Positions 47,364 to 57,595 of a stretch of DNA of 64,000 nucleotides are shown here, piece after piece. The notes under the pieces are model-generated. The model was given only the letters and a program-made list of their open reading frames with translations. It searched no databases and had not been told where the DNA came from. Location of the stretch: contig NZ_KB235903.1 of NCBI RefSeq assembly GCF_000332155.1, forward strand, positions 1,831,328 through 1,895,327, read 5' to 3'. The number at the start of each line of letters is the position of its first letter. The stretch's first letter is position 1. Both the position numbers and the translations under genes were made by a program. The DNA is from Kamptonema formosum PCC 6407 (GTDB lineage: Bacteria > Cyanobacteriota > Cyanobacteriia > Cyanobacteriales > Microcoleaceae).

Positions 47364-47789
47364 ATGAGAGCAAATTTTACACAATTGTATCTTCATTTTG
47401 TTTGGGCAACTTGGGATAGGTTGCCTTTGATTACTCCTGATATTCAAGAATTCATCTATGCCGCTATTATTGGAGAATGTAATCAGCTAGGGTGTACAGT
47501 GATTGCTGTTGGCGGTATTCAAGATCATGTGCATCTCTTAATAGGATTTCCGCCTACTCTAGCGGTATCTGAGACGATCAAGCAAATCAAAGGAAGTTTA
47601 TCCCATTTAATCACCCACGAAATCAATCCTGGTAAATTTTTTAAATGGCAAGGTAGTTACGGAGCATTTACTGTTAGTTATGATGCCATTGACAATGTAG
47701 CTAACTACATTAGAAACCAGGCAATTCACCATAGTCAAACATCAATTAATCCTACTTGGGAACTGACTCCAAACTCACCTTTTTCTTGA
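47364..47789 (+). CDS. REP-associated Y1 (IS200/IS605-like) transposase
   Basis: From ATG 47364 the protein has 141 residues. It shows the HUH/Y1 fold: TQLYLHFVWATWDRLPLIT, the metal-binding HxH in GGIQDHVHLLIG and the helix YDAIDNVANYIRNQAIHH carrying the probable catalytic Tyr. The frame is open back to a TTG at 47325 inside the REP hairpin, which I do not prefer. It is flanked by REP-like units on both sides, so it is best seen as a RAYT with its own REP family, a class usually stable in place. It appears intact. Confidence 0.88.
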   Translation: MRANFTQLYLHFVWATWDRLPLITPDIQEFIYAAIIGECNQLGCTVIAVGGIQDHVHLLIGFPPTLAVSETIKQIKGSLSHLITHEINPGKFFKWQGSYGAFTVSYDAIDNVANYIRNQAIHHSQTSINPTWELTPNSPFS

Positions 47790-47792
47790 TTA

Positions 47793-47843
47793 ACCCGCGC
47801 AGGCGGGTTTTGTCTGTGTAGCCGCGATTTCAATCGCCGGGTC
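47793..47843 (+). repeat. REP-like unit C, also transposase terminator
   Basis: AACCCGC-GCAG-GCGGGTT is a 7-bp stem followed by TTGTCTGTGT and then AGCCGCGATTTCAATCGCCGG. Same composite as units A and B. It begins 4 nt after the transposase stop. Confidence 0.75.
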
Positions 47844-47852
47844 TAAAGACAC

Positions 47853-48374
47853 TTATTTTCGCCGATTTATCCAATCTTCTCCACCAGGTAACTGACTTAA
47901 ATGTTCGGCTAACACTGCGGGTAAATCTTTGGCGGAATGCACATAAGTCAAATTCAATAACATCACAGCAATCTGGATAATCTGATTTATATCTACCATT
48001 TCTGCAAGTTCAAATTGATTATAAGTACCGTTAAATATTTCCTCCGCAGCATCCGCGATCGCATCCTCAATTACCTCTTCCTCTATCAAATTTGCCCACT
48101 CATCGGCATTAACATAATAAGAGGTTTTATTATCTTTAATATTGGCCTTTTTAATTTCTCTAATTGCATTGCGAATTGAACTTGCCCAAGAACCAGTTAA
48201 TCGCTGTTCAACCTGATTTTTAATCAAGTGAATTAACAAAATATTTAAAAAAGATTGAATTTGTCTGAGAATTGCCTGTTTACTCATTCCTTCTAATTCA
48301 TCGACAATTCCTAAAGCATCCGTATAACGTCCTTCCAATATGCTAGTTCTCAGATCGATTAATTCTTGTGTCAT
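47853..48374 (-). CDS. DUF29-like helical protein
   Basis: The 173-residue protein is helical and acidic. LLIHLIKNQVEQRLTGSWASSIRNAIREI resembles the core of DUF29 proteins, which are numerous in cyanobacteria and of unknown function. The N-terminal WLEETAxLL motif usual in DUF29 is missing or diverged (LIDLRTSILEGRYTDALGIVDEL). It is on the same strand as clpX but separated by a repeat block, so it is probably a separate unit read after clpP-clpX. Confidence 0.6.
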   Translation of the reverse strand: MTQELIDLRTSILEGRYTDALGIVDELEGMSKQAILRQIQSFLNILLIHLIKNQVEQRLTGSWASSIRNAIREIKKANIKDNKTSYYVNADEWANLIEEEVIEDAIADAAEEIFNGTYNQFELAEMVDINQIIQIAVMLLNLTYVHSAKDLPAVLAEHLSQLPGGEDWINRRK

Positions 48375-48404
48375 TTGATTTTCCTCAATTTTGACACTGA
48401 CAAG

Positions 48405-48449
48405 CTAAATACAGTTAACAGTTAACCCTTAACAGTTAACCGTTAACAT
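48405..48449. repeat. AACAGTT heptamer repeats between clpX and DUF29-like gene
   Basis: Five to six CAGTTAA/CCGTTAA heptamers fill the gap just downstream of the clpX stop. Confidence 0.75.
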
Positions 48450-48451
48450 TC

Positions 48452-49795
48452 CTATGCAGATTCCGGTTTAGGTAGCGAAGATGGCAACACTAAAAGCTCA
48501 GCCGTAGAGCGTTTTTCTACCATTTCCTTCGTAATCGTGCAACGGGAAACATCCTTACGAGAAGGTAACTCGTACATTACATCTAACATTAATTCTTCCA
48601 CAATTCCCCGCAGTGCCCGCGCACCAGTTTTACGCCGATAAGCTTCCTGCGCGATCGCCCGAATTGCCTCTGACTTGAAATCTAACTGTACATTATCCAT
48701 CTTCAGCAGCTTTTGATACTGCTTCACCAGCGCATTTTTGGGCTCCGTCAAAATCGCCATCAAGGTTTCTTCATTCAGCGGTTCCACCACCGCCAGCATC
48801 GGTATCCTACCAATAAACTCTGGAATCATCCCGAATTTTACCAAATCGTCTGGTTCCAATTGCTTAAGCACGTCCGCCGTCCGCTTTTCTTTCGGTAGCA
48901 AATCCCCAGGCTGGACAAAACCCATTGACTTTTTGCCCGTTCTCTGCTCAATCACCTTATCTAAACCGACAAAAGCCCCGCCGCAAATAAACAAAATATT
49001 ACTGGTATCAATCTGAATGCAATCTTGGTAAGGGTGTTTGCGCCCACCTTGAGGAGGTACATTCGCGATCGTCCCTTCCAACATCTTCAACAAAGCCTGC
49101 TGTACGCCTTCCCCCGATACGTCCCGCGTAATCGAAGGATTTTCACTCTTACGGGCAATCTTGTCAATCTCATCAATGTAGATAATTCCCCGCTGGGCTT
49201 CTTCCACATCTAAATCTGCCACTTGCAGCAGTCTGAGCAAGATATTTTCTACATCTTCCCCAACATAGCCAGCTTCCGTTAGCGTCGTCGCATCAGCCAC
49301 AGCAAAGGGAACATCCAACATCTCTGCCAAAGTTTGAGCCAGTAGCGTCTTCCCACAACCCGTAGGGCCAATCAGCAGAATATTTGATTTTTGCAATTCT
49401 ACCTCGTCCGTAGGCGGCTTGGTACTGCCCTTCACCGGAACGAAACTCAGGCGCTTGTAATGGTTGTAAACCGCCACTGAGAGGACTTTTTTCGCCTCAT
49501 CCTGACCGATAACGTGCTCGTCTAGAAAATTCTTAATCTCTCTCGGCTTAGGAATTTGACCCAGCCCCAAAGTCTTACCAGCAGTAACGCGGCGTTTGAC
49601 TGGCGCAGGTTCCGGGCGCGGGGGCGTTTGTGGCCCTACCGCGCCAGCATCAAACAACTCCTCATCCAAAATTTCATTGCACAAATCCACGCATTCATCG
49701 CAGATATAGACTCCGGGCCCAGCTATTAACTTGCGAACTTGCTCTTGAGACTTGCCACAAAAAGAACATTTTAGATGGGAGTCGTATTTAGACAT
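48452..49795 (-). CDS. clpX: ClpX ATPase subunit of Clp protease
   Basis: The 447-residue protein has the N-terminal C4 zinc finger ([11 protein letters not shown] and CDECVDLC), Walker [16 protein letters not shown], Walker [13 protein letters not shown], the IGF-type ClpP-binding loop region and the arginine-finger region [12 protein letters not shown]. It unfolds substrates for ClpP. A Pro-rich linker (about 50-75) is usual in cyanobacteria. It starts 9 nt after the clpP stop in a clpP-clpX operon. Confidence 0.96.
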   Translation of the reverse strand: MSKYDSHLKCSFCGKSQEQVRKLIAGPGVYICDECVDLCNEILDEELFDAGAVGPQTPPRPEPAPVKRRVTAGKTLGLGQIPKPREIKNFLDEHVIGQDEAKKVLSVAVYNHYKRLSFVPVKGSTKPPTDEVELQKSNILLIGPTGCGKTLLAQTLAEMLDVPFAVADATTLTEAGYVGEDVENILLRLLQVADLDVEEAQRGIIYIDEIDKIARKSENPSITRDVSGEGVQQALLKMLEGTIANVPPQGGRKHPYQDCIQIDTSNILFICGGAFVGLDKVIEQRTGKKSMGFVQPGDLLPKEKRTADVLKQLEPDDLVKFGMIPEFIGRIPMLAVVEPLNEETLMAILTEPKNALVKQYQKLLKMDNVQLDFKSEAIRAIAQEAYRRKTGARALRGIVEELMLDVMYELPSRKDVSRCTITKEMVEKRSTAELLVLPSSLPKPESA

Positions 49796-49804
49796 AACTG
49801 CCTC

Positions 49805-50494
49805 TTATTTCATTGGAGTGACATTTTCTCCTGGTGCCGGAAGATTTTGCTTAAGGATCACCTGATCGACTAAGCCATAATCTTTAGCTTCAGCCGCTGA
49901 CATGAAAAAGTCGCGCTCAGTATCGGCCTCAATTCTCTCCAGGGGTTGCCCCGTGTGGTGCGCCAGCAATTCATTCAGCTTACGCTTATGATATAGGATT
50001 TCTTTGGCTTGAATCTCAATATCTACAGCTTGGCCTTGAGCACCACCTAAAGGTTGGTGGATCATGATTCTGGAACTGGGCAGAGACATCCGCTTACCAG
50101 CCGCCCCAGCAGCCATGAGGAATGCCCCCATACTAGCAGCTAAGCCGTAACAAATTGTGACTACATCGGGGCGGACTTGCTGCATGGTGTCATAAATTGC
50201 CATACCTGCTGTGACGGAACCGCCGGGGGAGTTGATGTACAGTTGGATATCTTTTTCGGGGTCTTCGGCATCTAGGAACAATAACTGAGCCACGATGGAG
50301 TCAGCTACTTGATCGTCAACGGGGGTTCCTAGAAAGACGATCCGTTCCCGCAGGAGGCGGGAATATATGTCAAAGGCCCGCTCTCCCATCCCCGACTGTT
50401 CGAGTACCATTGGTACGACGTTGCTGGGGCTCACGGCGGATACCTCAAAATCGTTGAAGCTTGTAAATTGGTGGTTGGTCTGAGATATTACCAT
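49805..50494 (-). CDS. clpP: ClpP protease subunit
   Basis: From the ATG at 50494 the protein has 229 residues; a TTG at 50509 would add five. Catalytic Ser is in [16 protein letters not shown], His in [10 protein letters not shown] and Asp in the conserved region near [13 protein letters not shown]. It is a full-length active-type subunit, not a ClpR. The N-terminus before [10 protein letters not shown] is longer than usual. Operon with clpX. Confidence 0.95.
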   Translation of the reverse strand: MVISQTNHQFTSFNDFEVSAVSPSNVVPMVLEQSGMGERAFDIYSRLLRERIVFLGTPVDDQVADSIVAQLLFLDAEDPEKDIQLYINSPGGSVTAGMAIYDTMQQVRPDVVTICYGLAASMGAFLMAAGAAGKRMSLPSSRIMIHQPLGGAQGQAVDIEIQAKEILYHKRKLNELLAHHTGQPLERIEADTERDFFMSAAEAKDYGLVDQVILKQNLPAPGENVTPMK

Positions 50495-50720
50495 AATGAT
50501 ACCAGTCAAGGATTAATAAAACTTAGGGCTGATTTACGGCTGATTTTGCTCAAAGTTGAGGATCTAGCTTTGATCTATTATGCCTTAGTCAGTCTCGGAT
50601 GGGGAATGGGTGCTGTACTGAGTTGTTGAGGGAGTGAGGGCGATCGCTCTTCGCTAGGTTGGGTAAGCAAATATGAATTTTGACTATCTCCTCTATTAGC
50701 CAATTACCAATTACCAATTT

Positions 50721-53537
50721 TCAAGTTACAGATCTTACTAAGATTACAGTACAGTTGCAGCCGCGAGCTACTGCTTCAGGAATATTGCCGTGCATCACTT
50801 GTTTTAATAATCCTTCCCGACTTGCTCCCAAAACAATTACATCGCACTTATTTTTCTGAGCTAGATCGATTAAAGTATCAGAAACAGACTTACCACAAAC
50901 GGGAGTTACTATAACTGGACAACTCAACCGCCGCTTGAGAAACTTAGCTGCTTCATTCAAATCACTGGTATCGGGTTCAGCACTAGAAGATTGATGAACT
51001 TGACATAAACTAATTTCTGGAACAGCACTTAGAGCAACTAAAGCTGGTAATAACCTCACCGCCGCAGCTTGCTTATAATCCCCGCGAATTGGCACTAACC
51101 AACGATGTAAACCCATGAGGGTATGCAGTCCTAATTCCTGCATTCTGATGTCGGAATCTGGGATAGGACATTGAGTATTAGGTCGCGGACAAGAACCATC
51201 AGGAATTGGACATTCGACATTTATGTTATCTTTAGAAACAGCATTCTCTGACAAAAAGGGTAGATTTTCTGTAGGATTTTCAATATTATTTTTAGATAGT
51301 TTGTAATTTTTTACTAATAGTTTTTCACTCCATTTCACCAAAACTACTTCGCAACCAGCTTGGCGAATTACAGTATCGACAACGTTGCCAAAAATTCTAC
51401 CAGAAGCAGAGATTTCACCTTGCCAACCCATCAAAATTAGATCGATGTGTCGCTCCTTAATTGTTTCTAAAATTGCGTGAGCGACATCGTGAGCTACTCG
51501 TATTTGCGTGTGTACAGGTACGCCCCAATTACGAGCAATTCGCTCAGCTTGTTGTAGCAGTCGGCGGCTTCTTGTTGTTCGTACTAAAGCTTCTGAGGGA
51601 GGGGTATTGCGGGGTACTAGGATCACTTGCAGGCATTCTAGCTCGCAATTGCGATCGCGCGCGATCGCGGCCGCTACTCGTAGCAAAGCTGGAGCTGTTT
51701 GCGGATTGCTCAGGGGTACCAGCAGTCGGCCACTTCCTACTTGCGGAGCCTTGGTTTGATATACAACGTAAGAAGGCTCTGGATGTGGCCCCATCTGACC
51801 TGCTTCGCCTGTCAAATGGTCAGATTCTGCGCGGATAATGTCACTGCGGGTGATAATTCCTACTAAGTGGCGGCCTTCGGTGACTGGCAAACGACTGAGA
51901 TGATATCGGTTGAGTAGGCAGAGAATCTCACTTAAAGTATCGCGCGGCTCTACTGTAATTGGCTGCACTGTCATGATCTCACTGAGCAGCGTATCTCCCG
52001 GTAGCTGGCGGCTGTTGGCTTGAGCTAAATCTGTCTGAGTCAAAATTCCTACCAGTTTGCCAGCATCAACGACTGGGAATCCTCGGTGGTGCGATCGCGA
52101 AAATGCTTGGATTGCTTCATCTAGAGTCATCAGGCTGGATAGAGTTTCGACTCGGCGCTGCATGACATTAGCTGCATGGAGGCTGCTTAAAGCATCATTG
52201 ACAGGCTTTTCCTTTTTGAGGTTAATGCCGCTAAGGTCTAAAAGATGGTCGTACAAGGAGTCACTATCTATTTTTTCCGCAACTAAGTAGGCGATCGCAC
52301 AGCAGATCATTAAAGGTAATACCAGTTTAAAATCAGTAGTAATCTCAAATACGATCACTACTGCCGTGATCGGCGCTCTGGTGACAGCACAAAAAAATGC
52401 CCCCATTCCAGTTAGAGCATAGGTTGTAGCTATTCCTAAATCCAGAAAATTTTCCTGCCAAATTCCCACAATGTAACCCAAGGCTGAACCGAGAACCAGG
52501 GAAGGTGCGAATAATCCTCCGGGAGCTCCCGATCCGGCGGCGATACTTGTGAGGGCGAATTGAGCGACAAAAGCGGTGAAACTGGTTTGAATGCTGGCTT
52601 CCCCAGTGAGAATAAATTCTCGCAAACCCGTGTTGTTGCGAAAGTTTTCAGGGAGTACGGCTACTGTCAAACCGCAAATTAAGCCAGCTAGAGCGACTCG
52701 TAAGGGAAACCCGAAATGGAGCGATCGCTTGTTAAATATTAAAACTGCGAATATACTTTTAGTAAATAAAGCCCCAAAAACTCCGGCTAAAACTCCTAAC
52801 AATATATAAAAAGGGATTTCCTGAGCGACAAAACTGCTTTGGTAAGTCTGGACATTTAAGTTAAGGCTGTTACCGGCTAATAATTCTGAGACAACGGCCC
52901 CAATAAAAGAAGAGATAATTGCAGTACCTAAAGTGAGGCCTGAGACATCGTGGAGCAGTTCTTCAACTACAAATAGTACACCCGCGATCGGCGTGTTGAA
53001 ACCAGCCGCAAGTCCCGCCGCAGCACCGCAAGCGATTAATTGACGGCGGTATTCTGGGGAAGTGGGAATCCAATTACTAATCCCAGCAGCCAAAGATGCT
53101 CCGATTTGCACTGTGGGGCCTTGTCTTCCCAAGGTTAAGCCAGAACCGACGGCTAAAATTGTGCCGATGAGTTTAGCGATCGCGACGCGCAAATTTAGAG
53201 GTAAACCGACACCAGCCAGAGCAGATTTAACGTGAGGAATGCCGCTACCAGCGGCTTCTGGTGCTAAACGCTCTACCAGTAAACCAGTTAACAGTCCTCC
53301 CATCAAGCCGACAGTTGGTAGTAGCAACCAAGGAGGAATGGCTAAAGAGGCGGAAACTCGCCAACTTCCGAGCCATCCTACCCCAAGTTTTAGTAACACG
53401 CCTGCTAAACCGCAGACTAAACCAATTAAGCAAGCTTCAAAGATCGCGAGGCGTTTCGGTCGCAGAAATTGAGATGCGATCGCTCTGGAAGAACCACGAA
53501 AATGCTTAGAGACGGGAATGTACCACATAACCTTCAA
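50721..53537 (-). CDS. ClC-family chloride channel/transporter with CBS pair and two USP domains
   Basis: The 938-residue protein has a full ClC membrane domain (about 25-435), a CBS pair (about 455-575), then two universal stress domains (about 610-735 and 800-937). Filter motif GSGIPHVK is present and the internal Glu region is EELLHD. The gating motif GREGP reads GRQGP (Gln139), so the external gating Glu is replaced. The linker between USP domains has a CPIPDGSCPRPNTQCPIPD stretch written by a heptamer-type repeat. It probably moves Cl- under nucleotide control through CBS and USP domains. Confidence 0.9.
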   Translation of the reverse strand: MKVMWYIPVSKHFRGSSRAIASQFLRPKRLAIFEACLIGLVCGLAGVLLKLGVGWLGSWRVSASLAIPPWLLLPTVGLMGGLLTGLLVERLAPEAAGSGIPHVKSALAGVGLPLNLRVAIAKLIGTILAVGSGLTLGRQGPTVQIGASLAAGISNWIPTSPEYRRQLIACGAAAGLAAGFNTPIAGVLFVVEELLHDVSGLTLGTAIISSFIGAVVSELLAGNSLNLNVQTYQSSFVAQEIPFYILLGVLAGVFGALFTKSIFAVLIFNKRSLHFGFPLRVALAGLICGLTVAVLPENFRNNTGLREFILTGEASIQTSFTAFVAQFALTSIAAGSGAPGGLFAPSLVLGSALGYIVGIWQENFLDLGIATTYALTGMGAFFCAVTRAPITAVVIVFEITTDFKLVLPLMICCAIAYLVAEKIDSDSLYDHLLDLSGINLKKEKPVNDALSSLHAANVMQRRVETLSSLMTLDEAIQAFSRSHHRGFPVVDAGKLVGILTQTDLAQANSRQLPGDTLLSEIMTVQPITVEPRDTLSEILCLLNRYHLSRLPVTEGRHLVGIITRSDIIRAESDHLTGEAGQMGPHPEPSYVVYQTKAPQVGSGRLLVPLSNPQTAPALLRVAAAIARDRNCELECLQVILVPRNTPPSEALVRTTRSRRLLQQAERIARNWGVPVHTQIRVAHDVAHAILETIKERHIDLILMGWQGEISASGRIFGNVVDTVIRQAGCEVVLVKWSEKLLVKNYKLSKNNIENPTENLPFLSENAVSKDNINVECPIPDGSCPRPNTQCPIPDSDIRMQELGLHTLMGLHRWLVPIRGDYKQAAAVRLLPALVALSAVPEISLCQVHQSSSAEPDTSDLNEAAKFLKRRLSCPVIVTPVCGKSVSDTLIDLAQKNKCDVIVLGASREGLLKQVMHGNIPEAVARGCNCTVILVRSVT

Positions 53538-53883
53538 GAGTATGTCTTAAATTTAATATTCACAAAAATTAAATTAAACAAGGATGAAAACAGAAAAGCT
53601 CAACAATTACAAGTAAGTTGCATATCATATATATAGTGACAGAATCAGAGAGCAGAAATTATTAAAAACTCCTGTGAAAGCTTACTGCCAGAGGCTTCGG
53701 AAATACAAAGATTGAAAATTGAACCTGAGAATGAAAAAGCCGCGATCGGTAATAGTTTGGCCAAAATTACGTAACGCCACCAACAAACGCGGTAAAGTCA
53801 CCGCGCTTGTTGGCGGCGCTACACAACTTTTCAGAATTGGTATAACTCTGGATAGACTCAAAGTCTGTCAAGTCATCCTATCT
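53538..53883. other. Intergenic region with a long REP-like hairpin
   Basis: The gap between the clC start and the fabG stop holds no gene I can support. Its main content is the hairpin listed at 53774-53820, just downstream of fabG on the minus strand. A 90-residue plus-strand frame at 53719-53991 overlaps fabG and is rejected. Confidence 0.6.
53774..53820. repeat. Long imperfect hairpin downstream of fabG
   Basis: The left arm ACGCCACCAACAAACGCGGT pairs with a right arm starting ACCGCGCTTGTTGGCGGC, about 20 bp with few mismatches around the loop AAAGTC. It could end the fabG transcript or be a dispersed repeat; no other copy occurs in the window. Confidence 0.6.
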
Positions 53884-54657
<774 letters not shown>

Positions 54658-54724
54658 TCACAATGTCAGCTCTAAGAATTTTGCATTAAAATAAGCCATA
54701 ACCACAAAAAATTTGTTTTTTCCT

Positions 54725-55045
54725 ATGGCAATAAAGAAGGAGTTCAACAGTTTTGATGAGTTAATATCAGGCTCTGAGTTGCCTGTACTCGTCGATTTTT
54801 ATGCTACTTGGTGCGGCCCTTGCAAGATCATGGCCTCAATTCTGGAAGAGGTTAATGCTCAAATGAAGGATCGCCTCCAGATTGTCAAAATCGACTCGGA
54901 TAAATACGAGGATTTAGCATCGGAGTATCATATTCACGCTTTACCAACGCTGGTACTGTTTAAAAATGGTCAACAAGTAGATCGGATTGAGGGGGTACTC
55001 CAGACCCCACAATTAATTCAGCGATTGCAATCTTTTGTCTCATAA
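54725..55045 (+). CDS. trxA: Thioredoxin
   Basis: From ATG 54725 the protein has 106 residues, the usual thioredoxin length; an in-frame start at 54713 would add four. The active site is FYATWCGPCKIM and the cis-proline motif HALPTLVLFKNG. It is a cytosolic disulfide reductase. Divergent from fabG. Confidence 0.93.
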   Translation: MAIKKEFNSFDELISGSELPVLVDFYATWCGPCKIMASILEEVNAQMKDRLQIVKIDSDKYEDLASEYHIHALPTLVLFKNGQQVDRIEGVLQTPQLIQRLQSFVS

Positions 55046-55280
55046 TAGGGGGGCTTTCATTTTGGAGGCAAAGCCTGTGAAAGTTCAAGGTATAGCAGGA
55101 GGCTGTTCGGCTTGAGACAGGGGGCAGGAGGAAAATGCAATAATAGAAAGGGTGTAGGCGATCTATCCTTTCCTAAGCGTTGTGGCGGTTGCTATAACGG
55201 GCGTACTCAGATTTTGACTCCCCCTGAAATCTCTAGGCCGAGGGTGATAAGTAATTTTTATTTGAAGCAGGTCGCTACAG
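55046..55280. other. Intergenic region between trxA and the cyanobactin cluster
   Basis: It holds no gene. It contains short G/T-rich stretches and a HIP1 site and lies between two convergent genes. It marks the left border of the RiPP cluster. Confidence 0.55.
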
Positions 55281-56927
55281 TTAAGTAGCGCGATCGCTTT
55301 CCCTATTCGTCGGTTGGACTGCCATCATGTAGATTGGCATATTTACTGCTGTCGTTGAGATACTACTTTGGGGCGCAGCCACTAAATTAGCTGGATTCAA
55401 AGAAAATAATCCCCCAGTATTAGCTACTGAAGCAGTTGAATTTGTGGGTTGAACCGTTGTCATCTGCGTTGATTGAGATACAAGCGCCCCGCCAACGACC
55501 GCAGCGAAATATAATGGCACGACAGGAATTAACTGCTGTGTTTCCTCTACTTTCGCTTCGCTAGAAACACAAATAATTTGGGTAAGGATGTCCGCAAATC
55601 CTCCCAAAGCATCTTTGTCAGTAAAAGCCTGTCCACCCGTCTCTTGTGCTACACGGGCGAACTCAGCCGCCGTTTTATCTCGTCCCTTGCTTTTAGACGT
55701 TCCAAAATAAGTATGAACGATCGCCCCGGCACTTTTAGCCTTTTCAATAGCGCGATTAGCTGCCTCGATATCCTCTTGTTCGGTATCGTCACCACCTTCA
55801 AGAGCTTCATCACTTAAATAAAAGATCGCACGGGATGCACCATCTCGCCAATTAAAGTGTGTCGAGATATCCTCAATTGCCCTAGCTCCATCCTCTTGCG
55901 CTCCGCCACCAGGAATTTCTCCGCGCTTGCGACCTCTTATTTCTGTTTCAGCAACTCCGCAACTATTAATTAGATATGCCCGCAAAGTTTGCTGGAAATT
56001 GGTATTTTTCCAAGTTCCTTCCAGCCCAAACCACTCAACTCGCAAATCGCTCGGACAGCTTGAACTAGCCTTTTTTATAGCCGCTTCTGCCGAATTGCTC
56101 AGGCCTTCAGCTTCGTCTTTCATTGAAACGCTGGTATCGATGACTATCACCAAGTCCACCGACTTGTTTTGAGTAGTAGAACTCGTGCTTGACGAGGTGC
56201 TAGTTGCTGAAAAACCAACTAAATGCTGCGCTTGCACGAAGTAAACAGGGATAACGGGAACGAGTTGAGGGGTAGTATCTCTATTTCTAGTCGAGCAAAT
56301 AACCGTTTTCAGAATCTCAGCAAAACCACCAATAGCATTTTGATTTCTAAAACCATGTCCGCCCGTCTCTTGTGCTAGGCGGACGTACTCAGCCGCCGTT
56401 TTATCTTGTCCTTGGCTTTTAGATGTTCCGAAATAAGTATGAACGACAACTCCAGCATTTCTGGCTTTTTCAATGGCGCGGTTAGCTGCTTCAATATCCT
56501 CTTGTTCGGTACTGTCGCCACCACCTTCTAAAGCTTCGTCACCTAAATAAAAAATGGCACGGGATGCACCATCTCGCCAATTAAAGTAAGTGGAAATATC
56601 TTCAATAGCTCTAGCCCCGTCCTCTTGTGCGCCGTTTGCGGGAACCTCGCCGCGCTTACGACCTCGTATTTCTGTTTCAGCGACTCCGCAATTATTAATC
56701 AGATATTCTCGCAAAGTCTGCTGGAAATTGGTATTTTCCCAAGTTCCCTCAATACCGAACCACTCAATTCGTAAATCGCACGGACAGCTTAAACTAGCTT
56801 TTTTGATAGCAGATTCTGTGGCGTGGTTAAGAATGTCGATTTTGTCTTTCATTGAGGGGCTAGTGTCAATGACAATTACTAAATCGACGAGGGTAGCCTC
56901 TTTTTCAGGGCGAGTGATTGCAGCCAT
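55281..56927 (-). CDS. Protein with two tandem, near-identical vWA domains in the cyanobactin cluster
   Basis: The 548-residue protein has vWA domain 1 at about residues 14-215 and domain 2 at about 257-455. Both keep the MIDAS motif DxSxS (DTSPSMKD at 21; DTSVSMKD at 264) and share long blocks (RGRKRGE, GAQEDGARAIEDIST, NWRDGASRAIFYL), so an internal duplication is recent. A Ser/Thr-rich linker joins them and a Ser/Thr/Gln-rich tail of about 80 residues follows; weak hydrophobic stretches (YFAAVVGGALV) may touch the membrane. It probably mediates protein contacts. Not a usual cyanobactin gene. It is last in the minus-strand arm. Confidence 0.8.
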   Translation of the reverse strand: MAAITRPEKEATLVDLVIVIDTSPSMKDKIDILNHATESAIKKASLSCPCDLRIEWFGIEGTWENTNFQQTLREYLINNCGVAETEIRGRKRGEVPANGAQEDGARAIEDISTYFNWRDGASRAIFYLGDEALEGGGDSTEQEDIEAANRAIEKARNAGVVVHTYFGTSKSQGQDKTAAEYVRLAQETGGHGFRNQNAIGGFAEILKTVICSTRNRDTTPQLVPVIPVYFVQAQHLVGFSATSTSSSTSSTTQNKSVDLVIVIDTSVSMKDEAEGLSNSAEAAIKKASSSCPSDLRVEWFGLEGTWKNTNFQQTLRAYLINSCGVAETEIRGRKRGEIPGGGAQEDGARAIEDISTHFNWRDGASRAIFYLSDEALEGGDDTEQEDIEAANRAIEKAKSAGAIVHTYFGTSKSKGRDKTAAEFARVAQETGGQAFTDKDALGGFADILTQIICVSSEAKVEETQQLIPVVPLYFAAVVGGALVSQSTQMTTVQPTNSTASVANTGGLFSLNPANLVAAPQSSISTTAVNMPIYMMAVQPTNRESDRAT

Positions 56928-56984
56928 GATTTTTTGTTCTCTAAATAAGTCTTTTTTAACTTTCTGAAAAATCTCACTTATTCG

Positions 56985-57212
56985 CTAAGACGAAATCCGA
57001 CCCCGGCGGAATGGTTTCGGTTCTTTTTCTGAAGCTGTTTGATTTTTGAGCATTTCCTCCCACCAAAAGCCATTATTTTTAAGTCCGGTGGCTAACAAAT
57101 GTTGTTTGGCTTCTTCAAGTTTATTGGCTGCTTCTGAGGCATTTTTTGCTTGAGATTCCTGCCCCTCTGTAGCTGCTTCTTTTGGCTGGTTTTTCTCGGA
57201 ATTTTTAGCCAT
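56985..57212 (-). CDS. Small PatC/TenC/TruC-like cyanobactin protein
   Basis: The 75-residue protein has a charged, Glu/Lys/Ala-rich N-terminus and a C-terminal block LLATGLKNNGFWWEEMLKN followed by a basic RRGR end. The ATGL-x4-FWWE pattern and the position recall PatC-type small proteins of cyanobactin clusters, whose function is unknown. The assignment rests on position and memory of the family. It lies 51 nt downstream of the PatB-like gene and 57 nt upstream of the vWA gene, so it is cotranscribed. Confidence 0.55.
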   Translation of the reverse strand: MAKNSEKNQPKEAATEGQESQAKNASEAANKLEEAKQHLLATGLKNNGFWWEEMLKNQTASEKEPKPFRRGRISS

Positions 57213-57262
57213 AGTGCGTAATTCTCCACTTGCTGTTAACTATATACTGCTGATGCAGAACA

Positions 57263-57469
57263 TTACAGACACCTACATCCACTGGAAGACTTAACTTGTT
57301 GATAACTTCTGTGGGCAAATGCGGCGGGGTCGTTAAAGTTTGCTCCGTACAATAAATCCATGCGAATGCGGACTAAATCTTCTACTGTTCCGTGAATGAC
57401 ATCTACTGCTTGATGAGGATGGATAATATCAGGTCTTTTCACAGGGGGGGAAAGGTTGGGTAATCTCAT
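57263..57469 (-). CDS. Small PatB/AcyB/McaB-like cyanobactin protein
   Basis: The 68-residue protein reads PPVKRPDIIHPHQAVDVIHG then TVEDLVRIRMDLLYGANFND. The HP-x-AVDV-x-HGTxEDL and GANFNDP pattern matches, as I recall it, the PatB/AcyB/McaB family found in cyanobactin clusters. It ends in SGCRCL. Function unknown; not essential in some heterologous systems. It lies 126 nt after the protease stop on the same strand. Confidence 0.65.
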   Translation of the reverse strand: MRLPNLSPPVKRPDIIHPHQAVDVIHGTVEDLVRIRMDLLYGANFNDPAAFAHRSYQQVKSSSGCRCL

Positions 57470-57595
57470 TTTTTCCTCTGTAAGTTAGTCAGAATGGAAG
57501 TCCGTAGGTTGGGTGCAAACAAGTAAAACTAAATACTTATTGAAACTCGATCTTGGGTGAAGCCCAGCACAACCCAACCTACTTAAAAAGAAGCA

